Assembly: GCA_002282715.1 (NCBI GenBank)
Contig: NCKC01000013.1
Location: 23,276-87,275 of the forward strand
Reading direction: 5' to 3'
DNA: 64,000 nt
Origin: Halothiobacillus sp. 15-55-196
GTDB taxonomy: Bacteria > Pseudomonadota > Gammaproteobacteria > Halothiobacillales > Halothiobacillaceae
Below the pieces are notes generated by a model. The model saw only the letters and a list, made by a program, of their open reading frames with translations, was not told the origin of the DNA and made no database searches. Within the stretch, counting starts at the first letter, position 1. Every line of letters starts with the position of its first letter. This document shows, piece after piece, positions 52,883 through 62,293 of the stretch. A program made the position numbers and the translations under genes.

Positions 52883-53485
52883 ATGTCTGAGTTCTGGAAT
52901 CAAAAATACGCGCGTGATGATTATTTTTATGGCAAGCAGCCGAATGACTTTTTGCGTTCGCAGGTGTTTCGCCTGTCGCCCGGTGCGCGGGTGCTGGTGG
53001 TCGGTGATGGCGAGGGGCGCAATGGCGTTTGGCTGGCGGAGCAAGGCTTTGCTGTAACGACGGTGGACGCTTCCCACGTGGGGTGCGAAAAATCCGCTGC
53101 CTTGGCGTCTGATCGGGGCGTGTCGCTCACCACGCTGTGTGCTGATTTATTGACATGGGATTGGCCGGTCGCCGCGTTTGATGCGGTGGTTTCTGTTTTT
53201 CTGCATTTTCCGCCCGATGAACGGAAGGTAGCCCATGCGCGGATGCAGGCGGCGCTGATGCCCGGCGGTTGGTTGATTATTGAGCAGTTTCACCCGAATC
53301 AGTTGAACGGTTACAACAGCGGTGGGCCTAAAGCTGTTGAGATGTTAACCACGATGAGCGATTTGGCCGAAGACTTCAACGCCATTGATTGGTGGCTGCT
53401 GGCCGAGGGGACGACGTGGCTTGAGGAAGGAACGGGGCACTCGGGCCTCGGTTATGTGAGCCACGGGGTCGGGCGCAGACAGTGA
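52883..53485 (+). CDS. Class I SAM-dependent methyltransferase
   Basis: A 200-residue small-molecule methyltransferase. SEFWNQKYARDDYFYGKQPNDFL at the start and the SAM-binding motif VLVVGDGEGRNGVWLAEQGF, then VTTVDAS, FDAVVSVFLHFPPDERK and LMPGGWLIIEQFHPNQL are in family order. Proteins of this make-up resemble tellurite-resistance/thiopurine-type methyltransferases; the substrate is unknown. ATG 52883 is the first fitting start. Confidence 0.85.
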   Translation: MSEFWNQKYARDDYFYGKQPNDFLRSQVFRLSPGARVLVVGDGEGRNGVWLAEQGFAVTTVDASHVGCEKSAALASDRGVSLTTLCADLLTWDWPVAAFDAVVSVFLHFPPDERKVAHARMQAALMPGGWLIIEQFHPNQLNGYNSGGPKAVEMLTTMSDLAEDFNAIDWWLLAEGTTWLEEGTGHSGLGYVSHGVGRRQ

Positions 53486-53529
53486 AAGCGTTTTCGAAGG
53501 AAGTACGAATATCGTGTTTCTGAGGGCTA

Positions 53530-53575
53530 GACTCGGCAAATCCCCCTGCCCCCCTTTGCGAAAGGAGGGTGAGAT
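53530..53575. repeat. CCCCCTTT-type repeat between the methyltransferase and SNF2 genes
   Basis: TCGGCAAATCCCCCTG, then CCCCCCTTTGCGAAAGGAGGG. The opening TCGGCAAATCCC is shared with the copy near 39504-39516. The rest of the 197-base gap shows nothing. Confidence 0.65.
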
Positions 53576-53682
53576 GGCGCATTTGCGAAACGGGGTGTAT
53601 GAAGTGGTGGCTTTACGAAAGGTGGGTTTGAAATGCCGTTTTCAGAGGTGGTCTGCGTACGGTTTTAGTATTGCTCGCCCCT

Positions 53683-56600
53683 TCAGTCGCCGGGTAGTGG
53701 TGCCATTAATGCTTGTATGTCGGCTTCGCTGAACTTGGTTAGTGCGGAGCCGTCGCCGCTCAGTACGCCTTCGGCGAGTTTGGCTTTTTTGCCCTGGAGA
53801 GCGAGGATTTTCTCTTCGATGCTGCCTTCGGCCACCAGTTTGTAGACGAATACCTGCCGGGTCTGGCCTATGCGGTGCGCGCGGTCGGTGGCCTGATCTT
53901 CCACGGCGGGGTTCCACCACGGATCGTAGTGAATGACGGTGTCGGCGGCGGTAAGGTTGAGGCCGACGCCGCCGGCCTTGAGGCTGATGAGGAAGATGGG
54001 GATGTCGCCGTTCTGAAATTGGCGCACGACGGTTTCGCGATCACGCGTTTCGCCGGTGAGAATGATGTGGGCGAGTTTGGCTTTGGTCAGCGCTTCGCTG
54101 ATGAGTGCCAGCATGGATGTGAATTGCGAGAACACGAGGATGCGGCGCCCTTCGTCGACCAGTTCCGGCAGCATGGTGAGCAACAGGTCGAGTTTGGCGC
54201 TTTGCGCTGCGTGCTTGCCGCTCTTGCCCGTCTGGCGACTGGGCAGCAGGCGTGGGTCACAACAGACCTGGCGTAGCTTGAGCAGGGCATCGAGGATGAC
54301 GATGTGGCTGCGCGCCAGCCCCATGCTGTCGATGGATTGGCGCACCTTTTCATCCATGGCCGAGCGGACGGTTTCGTAGAGGTCGCGCTGCGCACCTTCG
54401 AGCGACACGCTGCGGATAATGCTGGTTTTAGGCGGGAGTTCTGCTGCGACATCTTCTTTGCGCCGCCGCAACAGAAAAGGGCGCAGGCGGCGGGCGAGCA
54501 GGTCACGGCGGATGGTATCGCCATGCTTTTCGATGGGTGTGCGAAACACGCGGGTGAACTCGGTTTTATCACCGAGAAAGCCGGGCAGCAGAAAATCGAA
54601 CTGTGCCCATAATTCGCCCAGATGGTTTTCCATCGGTGTGCCGGTCAGGCTGAGGCGGCGTTCGCTTTTGATGCGCCGTATGGCCTGAGCCGCCTGACTG
54701 GACGCGTTTTTGACTGTTTGTGCTTCATCGAGAATAAGCTGGCTCCAGGTGTGCTGCTCCAGTGTTTCGATGTCTCGCCACACCAAGGGATAGGTGCTCA
54801 GCACGATGTCGTGTGTGTTGATTTGATCGAATAATGCGCCGCGGTTGGCACCATGCAGGGTGAGTACGCGCAGTGCCGGTGTGATGTGTTCGGCTTCGTG
54901 CCGCCAGTTGAACAGGAGCGAGGTGGGCAGCACGATGAGCGCCGGATGCGTCAGTCGTCCCTGTTGTTTTTCGCGCAGCAGGAAGGCGAGGGCTTGCGCG
55001 GTTTTCCCAAGGCCCATGTCATCGGCAAGAATGCCGCCAACACCCAGCGTGCGCAGGTGGCTCAACCAGCCGAGTCCTTCGCGCTGGTAGCCGCGCAATT
55101 CAAGACCAAGCCCTTCGGGTGGCTCGACGGCTACGGGCACGCCTGCGCTTTGGATGCGCCGGGCCACTTCCAGTGCATGTATCGACCCATTCGGTCGCAT
55201 GTCCTCGGGCAGCGCCGCCAGCCGGGTGGCATCGAGCGTGTGCAGGCGCAGACCCTCGCCCTGCGGCCGGTCGAACAGGTCGATGAGCTGGCGCACGATG
55301 GTTTTGATTCGCCCTGCTTCAACGCGGATGCGCAGGTTCTCATGACTGCGCAGAATCACACTGGCATCATCGGCCTGTTCGTCGATAAAGCTGCTGTCCA
55401 GCCAACGCGGTTCACGCGCGAACAATTCACTGAGCATGGGTGTGAGGGCAAGCCGCTGGCCGTCGATCAGCACGCCAAGATCAAGGTCGAACCAGCCGGA
55501 ACCGTCTTCGTTGACGGTGGCATCCCAGCCTTCCGGCTCATGCCATAAATGGCGAAAATCGTCGGGGATTTCCACCAGCCAACCCGCAGCGCGCAGTTTG
55601 GGCAGCGTTTCGGTCATAAACTCGACCCATGCCGCCTCGTTTTCCAGGCCATACAACGCGCGCGCGTCATCAAGAACGCTGGCGGGGATGCGGGTGAGGC
55701 CGTATTTGCGTAGTTGGCGCGTCCAGCGTGCTTCTTCGTTTGCTTGACGTTTGATGTAGATCCACTGCCCCTCGGCGTTCTGACTCAACCCTGTGCGATC
55801 ATCGGGGCCGACCCTCATCCCGTCGTAGTCGAAAGCAAATTCAGCCACATCAAATCCATTGAGCACACCGCCATAGCTGCGGTACGGATTGATACGTCGA
55901 ACTGCCAGTGTGTGCAGACTGAGAACGGGCTTGGGGGCGATGTCGATGGCGGCGGCTTCGCTTTGGATGGGCGGAGCGAGATCCGGCGCCGATTGGGCCA
56001 ACACTTTGGCGACCAAGGGCAACGCTTGTTCGGTGATCGGCGGTATGCTGAGCAAGTGCTTGATCCGGACTGGATCTTCGGTCGTGTTCACACGCCCCAG
56101 CTCGCCGGTGCGCGCATCCAGATACCAGAATGCCGATAGCGCGAACAGTTTTGCAGCGGGTTCGACCAAGAGTTCAGGGCGCAGGGTGCTTCCCTCCCGG
56201 CGCCATTGCAGACGCGCTGCACGATCTGCTCCACGTTTTAGCGGCGCATGGCTTTCCTCGATATACAGCCGCCCGGTATCACGCATCAAATCAAGCGCCA
56301 TCTCGCCCAGTTCGTTATCCAGCGAAAAGCCGCTGTAACCAAAACCGAAGGGCTGGTGGTTAATGAGGTGAAGAATAGTGAGGTCGGCTTGCTGGACAAA
56401 ACGAGGCGGTTTGCGCAGCGCGCCATCAATGTTGTACCAGGCGTTCGCGGACTCCAGAATCAGCCCATCCTTGCCCACCCGCACTTTGTACAGATATACC
56501 TTTGCAAGCAAGTCCTTGCCAGAGGCTGGCTTGAGCAGGTAAACCAGCACTTCCTTCATGGCTCTGGCCGCACTGGTCATGCTTTGCTGCCATTGATCCA

Positions 56601-56934
56601 GCCATGCCAGCGTTTCCGGGGGCACGCCCGGAATAGGGTGCCGATAATTCAACGCAGCGATGAGCGTAGCGGCGGCGTGCTTGCATTGGTAGCCGACAGG
56701 ACAACTGCATTCCGCGTCGAAGAACACCTTGTCATCCGTATCATGATAAAAATTGATATGAACATCATATGGGGTTCTGTCTGTACCCTGCACTTCTGCG
56801 TTGATATAGCTATTTTCCACGTGCAGTAGCCGAACGGCATTACGGATGTAAGGCTGGGCTTTTTTTATTTCATGCGCGCCAAAATAGGCGGTGATGTCGG
56901 CAAGGGTGAAGGGAAGATAGATCGGGCGAGTCAT
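53683..56934 (-). CDS. SNF2-family helicase with N-terminal SWIM zinc finger
   Basis: A large ATP-dependent DNA translocase of about 1083 residues. SWIM finger CSCPVGYQCKHAAATLI near residue 80-100, a long middle part, then the SNF2 core: ILADDMGLGKTAQALAFLL (Walker A), LILDEAQTVKN (Walker B), SLTGTPMENHLGELW, and the helicase C-terminal blocks LVFSQFTSMLALI, LKAGGVGLNLTAADTVIHYDPWWNPAVEDQATDRAHRIGQ. Such proteins remodel protein-DNA complexes; the exact role is unknown. ATG 56934 (MTRPIYLPFTLADI) is preferred over 56970, but neither has a ribosome site. Confidence 0.92.
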   Translation of the reverse strand: MTRPIYLPFTLADITAYFGAHEIKKAQPYIRNAVRLLHVENSYINAEVQGTDRTPYDVHINFYHDTDDKVFFDAECSCPVGYQCKHAAATLIAALNYRHPIPGVPPETLAWLDQWQQSMTSAARAMKEVLVYLLKPASGKDLLAKVYLYKVRVGKDGLILESANAWYNIDGALRKPPRFVQQADLTILHLINHQPFGFGYSGFSLDNELGEMALDLMRDTGRLYIEESHAPLKRGADRAARLQWRREGSTLRPELLVEPAAKLFALSAFWYLDARTGELGRVNTTEDPVRIKHLLSIPPITEQALPLVAKVLAQSAPDLAPPIQSEAAAIDIAPKPVLSLHTLAVRRINPYRSYGGVLNGFDVAEFAFDYDGMRVGPDDRTGLSQNAEGQWIYIKRQANEEARWTRQLRKYGLTRIPASVLDDARALYGLENEAAWVEFMTETLPKLRAAGWLVEIPDDFRHLWHEPEGWDATVNEDGSGWFDLDLGVLIDGQRLALTPMLSELFAREPRWLDSSFIDEQADDASVILRSHENLRIRVEAGRIKTIVRQLIDLFDRPQGEGLRLHTLDATRLAALPEDMRPNGSIHALEVARRIQSAGVPVAVEPPEGLGLELRGYQREGLGWLSHLRTLGVGGILADDMGLGKTAQALAFLLREKQQGRLTHPALIVLPTSLLFNWRHEAEHITPALRVLTLHGANRGALFDQINTHDIVLSTYPLVWRDIETLEQHTWSQLILDEAQTVKNASSQAAQAIRRIKSERRLSLTGTPMENHLGELWAQFDFLLPGFLGDKTEFTRVFRTPIEKHGDTIRRDLLARRLRPFLLRRRKEDVAAELPPKTSIIRSVSLEGAQRDLYETVRSAMDEKVRQSIDSMGLARSHIVILDALLKLRQVCCDPRLLPSRQTGKSGKHAAQSAKLDLLLTMLPELVDEGRRILVFSQFTSMLALISEALTKAKLAHIILTGETRDRETVVRQFQNGDIPIFLISLKAGGVGLNLTAADTVIHYDPWWNPAVEDQATDRAHRIGQTRQVFVYKLVAEGSIEEKILALQGKKAKLAEGVLSGDGSALTKFSEADIQALMAPLPGD

Positions 56935-57160
56935 GTTTTGTGTATCGTGCAGTGGGTTATTGCGGAACAATGCCGGGTATTGTTAAACCCCTGTTCATGG
57001 GATTTTCGAGGTGACATCATCCCGCAGAACTTAACAGTTTGTTGAATACTTTTGTGGTGCATCGCACAGCGCTCGGATGCCGGGCGTGCCGCGAGGGAAA
57101 TGGAACGTCCTTGATGCGATGGAGGGCTGGAACTGAATGATTTTTCCGGTGCAATACGTA

Positions 57161-57179
57161 AATGACTATTGTTATCATT
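57161..57179 (+). promoter_or_regulatory. Candidate Fur box upstream of feoA
   Basis: AATGACTATTGTTATCATT is a 19-base site with AATGA and TCATT arms and agrees well with the classical Fur operator (GATAATGATAATCATTATC). It lies about 110 bases before the first feoA and just upstream of the promoter-like pair. Iron repression through Fur is expected. Confidence 0.6.
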
Positions 57180-57184
57180 TGGGT

Positions 57185-57212
57185 TTGCATGCTACAGTCT
57201 AGAAAATAATTA
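57185..57212 (+). promoter_or_regulatory. Candidate feo promoter
   Basis: TTGCAT (57185-57190) and TAATTA (57207-57212) are 16 bases apart, immediately after the Fur box. A partial MITE end (GATTTTCGAGGTGACA) at about 57001-57016 lies upstream in the same 303-base gap, in which I see no gene. Confidence 0.4.
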
Positions 57213-57273
57213 AGATTTGCTTAACTAGATTGATCGAGGTGCCTGTTTACTCGATACAATGAGGTGATTAACC

Positions 57274-57588
57274 ATGTTGGCTCTCTCTCAGTTGCTTTCC
57301 CGGAGCGATACCCCCGCAATGCCTCATACATCATCACAGCATAGCCATGCGCCTTCAGCCAGTTTCGGGATTGGTTTGGCGGTTCGCGGTTCGCATGTGC
57401 GCGTGGTGGGGTTGACGGGCGAGCATCCGGCACTGGCCAAACGTCTGGAAGGGATGGGTATTCATGCCGGTAGTGAACTGGAAATCCTGCAACGTGAAGG
57501 CGGTGCGCTGATCGTGCGGATCGGCAGTTCGCGTGTCGCCTTGGGCGCAGGCATGGTGCACAAGATTGTGGTCACCGCGCAGTCATGA
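57274..57588 (+). CDS. feoA: FeoA domain protein 1
   Basis: Small cytosolic partner of the FeoB iron transporter. 104 residues, with a histidine- and serine-rich leader of about 25 residues not found in most FeoA proteins, then the SH3-like FeoA core: VRVVGLTGEHPALAKRLEGMGIHAGSELEILQREGGALIVRIGSSRVALGAGMVHKI. It overlaps the next feoA by four bases. Confidence 0.85.
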   Translation: MLALSQLLSRSDTPAMPHTSSQHSHAPSASFGIGLAVRGSHVRVVGLTGEHPALAKRLEGMGIHAGSELEILQREGGALIVRIGSSRVALGAGMVHKIVVTAQS

Positions 57589-57839
57589 TTGAGGCGCCCA
57601 CGGTTACGCTGCTCGATTTCAGGCCCGGCGATGGTGGCGTGGTTAAAGGGTTTGCGCCTGGCCATGCCGATTATCGCCGCCGCCTGATGGCAATGGGTTT
57701 GACACCCGGCACCCGTTTTACTGTTACGCGCTTGGCCCCTTTGGGTGATCCCATTCAGCTCAAGGTACGCAACTCCGCGCTGACGCTGCGTAAGGACGAG
57801 GCCCGATTGCTGCGAATCGAGCGTACCGAAGCGTCCTGA
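57585..57839 (+). CDS. feoA: FeoA domain protein 2
   Basis: 84-residue FeoA: LLDFRPGDGGVVKGF, YRRRLMAMGLTPGTRFTVTRLAPLGDPIQLKVRNSALTLRKDEA, typical of the SH3-like fold that binds FeoB. Two tandem feoA genes before feoB are known in other proteobacteria. FeoB starts 83 bases downstream. Confidence 0.9.
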   Translation: MIEAPTVTLLDFRPGDGGVVKGFAPGHADYRRRLMAMGLTPGTRFTVTRLAPLGDPIQLKVRNSALTLRKDEARLLRIERTEAS

Positions 57840-57922
57840 CGTTCACTTTCGGGTTTGCGCTCCGGTTTATTTTCTTCCAGACATTAAGGGCGCGTTTCGC
57901 GCCGACATCTTTGTGAGTACAT

Positions 57923-60259
57923 ATGGCGACTTTCACCGTCGGTCTGATCGGTAATCCCAACTGCGGTAAAACGACACTGTTCAACGCCCTGACGGGTTTG
58001 CGGCAGAAGGTCGGCAACTGGCCGGGCGTGACGGTCGATCGCAAGATCGGCACGTTCGATGTCGGGGCCGATCGGGTTGAGTTGGTCGATTTGCCGGGCA
58101 CCTATTCGCTGGACGCAGCTTCCAGCGCTTCTCTGGATGAAGCCATTGCCCGCGAATATGCCCTCTCCGGCGAGGCCGATGTCATCATCAATATTCTCGA
58201 TGCCAGCAACCTGGAGCGAAACCTCTACCTCACCACACAATTACTGGAAATGCGCGTACCGCTGATCCTGGCGGTGAATATGCTCGATCTGGCCGAGGAA
58301 GCCGGTATTCATATTGATTTTGCAGCGCTGGAACAGCGTATTGGTTGCCCGGTGGTGCCGATTACGGCAGCCAAGAAACAAGGCTTGGATGAACTCAAGC
58401 GTCGCCTGATCGAGCGCGCTTCCCGTTCCGATGAGCCGGGCATCAAGATCGAATACCCGCCGCTGATCGAAAGCGCGCTGCACGACCTCAAACCCAAGAT
58501 CGAGCCGTTGGCTGCCGCGCAGAACATCGATCCGCGCTGGATGGGTGTGAAGTTGCTGGAAAGCGACCGGCTCACGCTCGCGACCATCGACGAAAGCCTG
58601 CGTGCCGATGTCGAAGCGGCGAAGGAAAAAATTCGTGCGCATCTGGATGAAGAGGCCGACGTGTTCATAGCCGATGCACGGTACACCTTCATTCACCAGG
58701 TGACGCACGCCAGCGTGACACAGCGCGGACAGATGCGCCGCTCACTCACCGATCGCATCGATGCCATCGTGCTCAACCGTTTTCTCGGCATCCCGATCTT
58801 TCTGTTGATGATGTATCTGCTGTTTGTCATGAGTTTCAACGGCGGCAGCATCTTTCTCGATTTCTTCGATCAGGCCACGCACACCATTTTCGTCAGCGGC
58901 TTCGCCCATCTGCTGCGTCTGTTGCATGCGCCGGATTGGCTCATCACGTTCCTCGCAACATCGGTCGGCGGCGCGATTCAACTGGTATCCACCTTCATCG
59001 CGCCCATCGGGATGACGTTCCTGTTTCTCTCCCTGCTGGAAGATTCCGGTTATATGGCGCGGGCGGCCTTCGTGATGGACCGCTTTATGCGCAAGATCGG
59101 CCTGCCGGGCAAGGCCTTCGTGCCGATGATCGTCGGCTTCGGCTGCAACGTGCCTGCCGTAATGGCGACGCGCACACTGGAAGACCCGCGTGAACGCCTG
59201 ATCTCCGCGCTCATGCAGCCGTTCATGTCCTGCAGTGCGCGCCTGGTGATCTACATGGCCTTCGTGGCCGTGTTTTTCCGCGAAAACGGCGGCCAGATCG
59301 TGTTCGGCCTCTACGTGCTGGGAATCGTGCTGGCGATTCTCACCGCGCTGCTGCTGAAGAAAACCGCCCTGCGCGGCGAAGCGACCCCGTTTATCATGGA
59401 GCTGCCGACCTATCACGTGCCGACATTACGCGGTCTGTTACTCACGACCTGGGAGCGTTTGTCGGTCTTCATTTTGCGCGTCGGCAAGGTGATCATCGTG
59501 GCGTCCGTCATCGTGACGCTGCTGTCGAGCTTCAGCCCGAGCGGGAAACCGCTTGGCGAGGGCGAGGTGGGTGATTCGATTCTGGGCAGCATCGGTAAAA
59601 TCATCACGCCGGTATTCCACCCGATGGGGATTACCGATGAAAACTGGCCGGCCGCGGTAGGACTGCTATCGGGCGTGGTCGTCAAGGAAATCGTGATGGG
59701 TACGCTCAACGGCGTGTATACCCGGATGGATGCCGGGGATGCCGCCAAGGCTGCGGCCAGTGCACCCAAGCCCCAAACCTTCGATTTCTGGGGTGGATTG
59801 GCCGCTGCGGTGCAAACGATCCCCGACAACGCCAAGGCGTTTGCCAAAGGCTTTTTTGATCCGCTAGGGTTCGGTCAGGTCGAACAGGCCCAGCAAAGCA
59901 ACTTGCAGCAAGCGGCAGCCCAGCAAAATCTGGACGCCACCACGTTATCGCGCATGGGCAGCTTGTTTACCACCTCGGCGGCGATTGCCTATCTGATTTT
60001 TATTCTGCTCTATATTCCCTGTGTGAACACGATGGCAGCCATCTACCGCGAGACCCGCAGTCGGGCGTGGACACTGTTTGCAATTGTTTGGGGGATTGGC
60101 CTTGCCTATAGTTTAGCGGTACTGTTCTATCAGTTCGCCAATTTCAGCGAGCACCCCATGCAATCGCTGGTGTGGTTGATCGTGATATTGGCCGCGCTGA
60201 TCGCCGTGATCGTCGCCCTCAAGCGCAATGGGCAGCGGCTCGTCAACGTTCCTCATTAA
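57923..60259 (+). CDS. feoB: Ferrous iron transporter FeoB
   Basis: Inner membrane Fe2+ transporter with a cytosolic G domain. Residues 1-170 form the GTPase: GNPNCGKTTLFNAL (G1), NWPGVTVDRK (G2), DLPGTYSL (G3), VNMLDLA (G4). A helical GDI-like segment follows and then the membrane domain with the two Gate motifs, including GFGCNVPAVMATRTLEDPRERL and the SGVVVKEIVMGTLNGVY segment. 778 residues. The insertion at about 600-680 (A/Q-rich) is longer than in E. coli FeoB. Confidence 0.96.
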   Translation: MATFTVGLIGNPNCGKTTLFNALTGLRQKVGNWPGVTVDRKIGTFDVGADRVELVDLPGTYSLDAASSASLDEAIAREYALSGEADVIINILDASNLERNLYLTTQLLEMRVPLILAVNMLDLAEEAGIHIDFAALEQRIGCPVVPITAAKKQGLDELKRRLIERASRSDEPGIKIEYPPLIESALHDLKPKIEPLAAAQNIDPRWMGVKLLESDRLTLATIDESLRADVEAAKEKIRAHLDEEADVFIADARYTFIHQVTHASVTQRGQMRRSLTDRIDAIVLNRFLGIPIFLLMMYLLFVMSFNGGSIFLDFFDQATHTIFVSGFAHLLRLLHAPDWLITFLATSVGGAIQLVSTFIAPIGMTFLFLSLLEDSGYMARAAFVMDRFMRKIGLPGKAFVPMIVGFGCNVPAVMATRTLEDPRERLISALMQPFMSCSARLVIYMAFVAVFFRENGGQIVFGLYVLGIVLAILTALLLKKTALRGEATPFIMELPTYHVPTLRGLLLTTWERLSVFILRVGKVIIVASVIVTLLSSFSPSGKPLGEGEVGDSILGSIGKIITPVFHPMGITDENWPAAVGLLSGVVVKEIVMGTLNGVYTRMDAGDAAKAAASAPKPQTFDFWGGLAAAVQTIPDNAKAFAKGFFDPLGFGQVEQAQQSNLQQAAAQQNLDATTLSRMGSLFTTSAAIAYLIFILLYIPCVNTMAAIYRETRSRAWTLFAIVWGIGLAYSLAVLFYQFANFSEHPMQSLVWLIVILAALIAVIVALKRNGQRLVNVPH

Positions 60260-60282
60260 ATCGAAAACCGGAGGTGCGCGCC

Positions 60283-60627
60283 ATGAACTCCTCGCGCTTA
60301 CTCACCCCAAGCCATCTTAAAGCGTACCTCAAGTACCGTGGCACAGCGCCACTGCGCGATGTACTGCTGCATTTTGACGCTGCGCCCAGCGCCGTTCTGC
60401 ACCTGTTGGAATTCTGGCGCGAGCGCGGACATATTCGCCAAATCGCGGTGACGCCATCTGCCTGTGATAAAGGGTGTGGTGGCTGTGGCAGCGGTGAAGC
60501 GTGCGCTCCGGACACGCACGAATACGATCTGATCGAATGGGTGGAATCCAGTGCCTCGCCTGTCTGCTTTGATGTCTTGTCCGATTATGACGAGGCTTGG
60601 AAGCCCGGCAGCCCGCATGGGGTTTAG
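60283..60627 (+). CDS. feoC: FeoC-like protein with cysteine cluster
   Basis: A 114-residue winged-helix protein at the end of the feo operon. The N-terminal half (LLTPSHLKAYLKYRGTAPLRDVLLHFDAAPSAVLHLLEFWRERGHI) has the FeoC helix-turn-helix, and CDKGCGGCGSGEAC supplies four cysteines that in FeoC proteins bind an oxygen-sensitive [4Fe-4S] cluster or metal. GGAGG lies about eight bases before ATG 60283. The C-terminal part is longer than in E. coli FeoC (78 residues). Confidence 0.85.
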   Translation: MNSSRLLTPSHLKAYLKYRGTAPLRDVLLHFDAAPSAVLHLLEFWRERGHIRQIAVTPSACDKGCGGCGSGEACAPDTHEYDLIEWVESSASPVCFDVLSDYDEAWKPGSPHGV

Positions 60628-60643
60628 CCGACGCACAGGTGTT

Positions 60644-61537
60644 TCAATCCCTGGGATTGAACGGCATCGAGGCCTTCATTTCCCTGTAGAAGTCGCGCGC
60701 TTCGTCTGTTTTGGCCGGTGGCGTGTGAATCATCACGGTAACGAAATAATCGCCGCCAGCCAGACCGCGCCCGCGAACCCGCAAGCGAGAACCGGACTGC
60801 GAACCGGCGGGGATGGTCATGCTGATCTTGCCGCCGGTGGGGGTCGGCACCGTTACTTTCTCGCCCAATGCCGCTTCCCAGGGCGTGACCGGCAGGTTGT
60901 ACAGCACATCATTGCCGTCCAGCGTAAACGGACTGTTGGGTTCCAGTTGGAATTCAAGATACAAATCGCCCGCCGGCCCGCCATTCGCGCCCGAGCCACC
61001 CTGACCACTCAAACGCATTCGTTTGCCCGGTGTACTGCCTTTGGGAATGGTGACCTTGAGTGTCTTGCGCCCCGTTTCAGGGTGATCGATAGTAACCGAC
61101 TTGCTACCACCCTCGATCATTTCCTGAACGCTCAACGGTAGAGACATTTCAAAATCTGGGCCGCGGGCTGCGCGCGTGCGACGACCGCCGTAAGTGGCAC
61201 CCGTATCGTAACCGCCACCAAAAATACTGCTGAAAAAATCCGAAAAACCCGCGCCGCCGTACTGCCCGCCAAATTGACCGGGGTCGAAACCCGGCGGTGG
61301 GCGGAATTCTTCGCCCGCACGATAGTTTGAACCCAGCGTATCGTAACGTTGGCGTTTTTCCTCGTCGCCGAGTACATCGTAGGCTTCGTTGATTTCCTTG
61401 AATTTTTCTTCGGCGCCCGCCTCCTTGTTGCGGTCCGGATGGTATTTTTGCGCAGCCTTACGATAGGCTTTCTTGATTTCAGCCTGAGATGCGGTGCGTT
61501 CCACACCAAGCGTGGCGTAGTAATCATGAAATTTCAA
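60644..61537 (-). CDS. cbpA: DnaJ-like co-chaperone CbpA
   Basis: J-domain protein that stimulates DnaK and, in E. coli CbpA, binds curved DNA. J domain at residues 1-70 with the HPD motif ([11 protein letters not shown]), a glycine/phenylalanine-rich linker (about 75-125), then the two beta-barrel substrate-binding domains; the zinc finger of true DnaJ is absent. 297 residues. Convergent with feoC, 16 bases apart. Confidence 0.9.
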   Translation of the reverse strand: MKFHDYYATLGVERTASQAEIKKAYRKAAQKYHPDRNKEAGAEEKFKEINEAYDVLGDEEKRQRYDTLGSNYRAGEEFRPPPGFDPGQFGGQYGGAGFSDFFSSIFGGGYDTGATYGGRRTRAARGPDFEMSLPLSVQEMIEGGSKSVTIDHPETGRKTLKVTIPKGSTPGKRMRLSGQGGSGANGGPAGDLYLEFQLEPNSPFTLDGNDVLYNLPVTPWEAALGEKVTVPTPTGGKISMTIPAGSQSGSRLRVRGRGLAGGDYFVTVMIHTPPAKTDEARDFYREMKASMPFNPRD

Positions 61538-61663
61538 TTCAGTGACCTCAATGGTTCCATTTCATTCATGGTTCATTCTTAGGGAGAATGTGTGGGTTTT
61601 TCGTTTGGATTTCAAGCGATCACAAGGTTGCCCAGCCCCGTGCAAGGGAGATTTTTTCGGGCG

Positions 61664-61686
61664 AAAAAAACCCGCCAATTGGCGGG
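61664..61686 (-). terminator. Intrinsic terminator of rpmJ
   Basis: On the minus strand CCCGCCAATTGGCGGG (16-base palindrome) is followed by a run of seven T residues. It lies about 50 bases after the rpmJ stop and prevents read-through into cbpA. Confidence 0.85.
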
Positions 61687-61735
61687 TCAGATATCGCTGC
61701 GGATGGTAGCCATCCGGATCAGAATCAACGCAGGC

Positions 61736-61861
61736 TTAACGCTGGCGCGCTTTGAAGCGTGGGTTGGTTTTGTTGATGACATAAACCTTGCCGCGGCGAC
61801 GTACGATCTGACAGTCTTTATGCCGAGTCTTGGCAGACTTCAGAGAAGATAAAATTTTCAT
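61736..61861 (-). CDS. rpmJ: 50S ribosomal protein L36, type B (zinc-free)
   Basis: A 41-residue ribosomal protein read from ATG 61861: [41 protein letters not shown] (split here: [41 protein letters not shown]). It matches the L36 fold but has one cysteine where the type-A protein has a zinc-binding C-C-C-H set, so it is the YkgO-like form. Such copies usually replace the zinc form under zinc limitation. Too short for most gene callers. I see no clear Zur box upstream. Confidence 0.85.
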   Translation of the reverse strand: MKILSSLKSAKTRHKDCQIVRRRGKVYVINKTNPRFKARQR

Positions 61862-61963
61862 AACAGCCTCAGCCTAATCGAATTCGAACCAAAAATAGGT
61901 TGCGCAATTTATCCTAAATCCAGCGCGCCTGCAAGGGCATTCGCCCAGCTTGTACCGGAAAGC

Positions 61964-61993
61964 AAAAACCCGAAGCCATTGCGCCGGGTTTTT
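61964..61993. terminator. Bidirectional terminator-like hairpin
   Basis: AAAAACCCG pairs with CGGGTTTTT across 12 bases, so it has a T-tail on both strands. No gene ends next to it on the plus strand; it lies about 100 bases upstream of rpmJ's start and may end a transcript antisense to it. The rest of the 432-base gap to 62293 shows no gene, tRNA or attachment site that I recognise. Confidence 0.6.
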
Positions 61994-62293
61994 GGACGTC
62001 TATCGCCATTCACAATGGCAACATGACGTGTATTAAATAGATAATGGTGGTGGAGTGTAACAGAAAACCAAACCCACATATCAGGAGTCTCTCAGCCCCG
62101 GTCGGAAGCCTTGAGACCCTCGCGCGATTCCGGGGAAGGATTTCGCGCAACCGCACATGCCCATGATTGTAAGTTCAGAGAGGCCGATTGGCACTCGCAG
62201 TTGCCGCAACTGCCAGGGAATCTGGGGGCTGCAACTTGGCTTTCCTCTCGTTTGTCGCCGTAATGCCCGGCACGAACGACGAAAGGAAATGCC

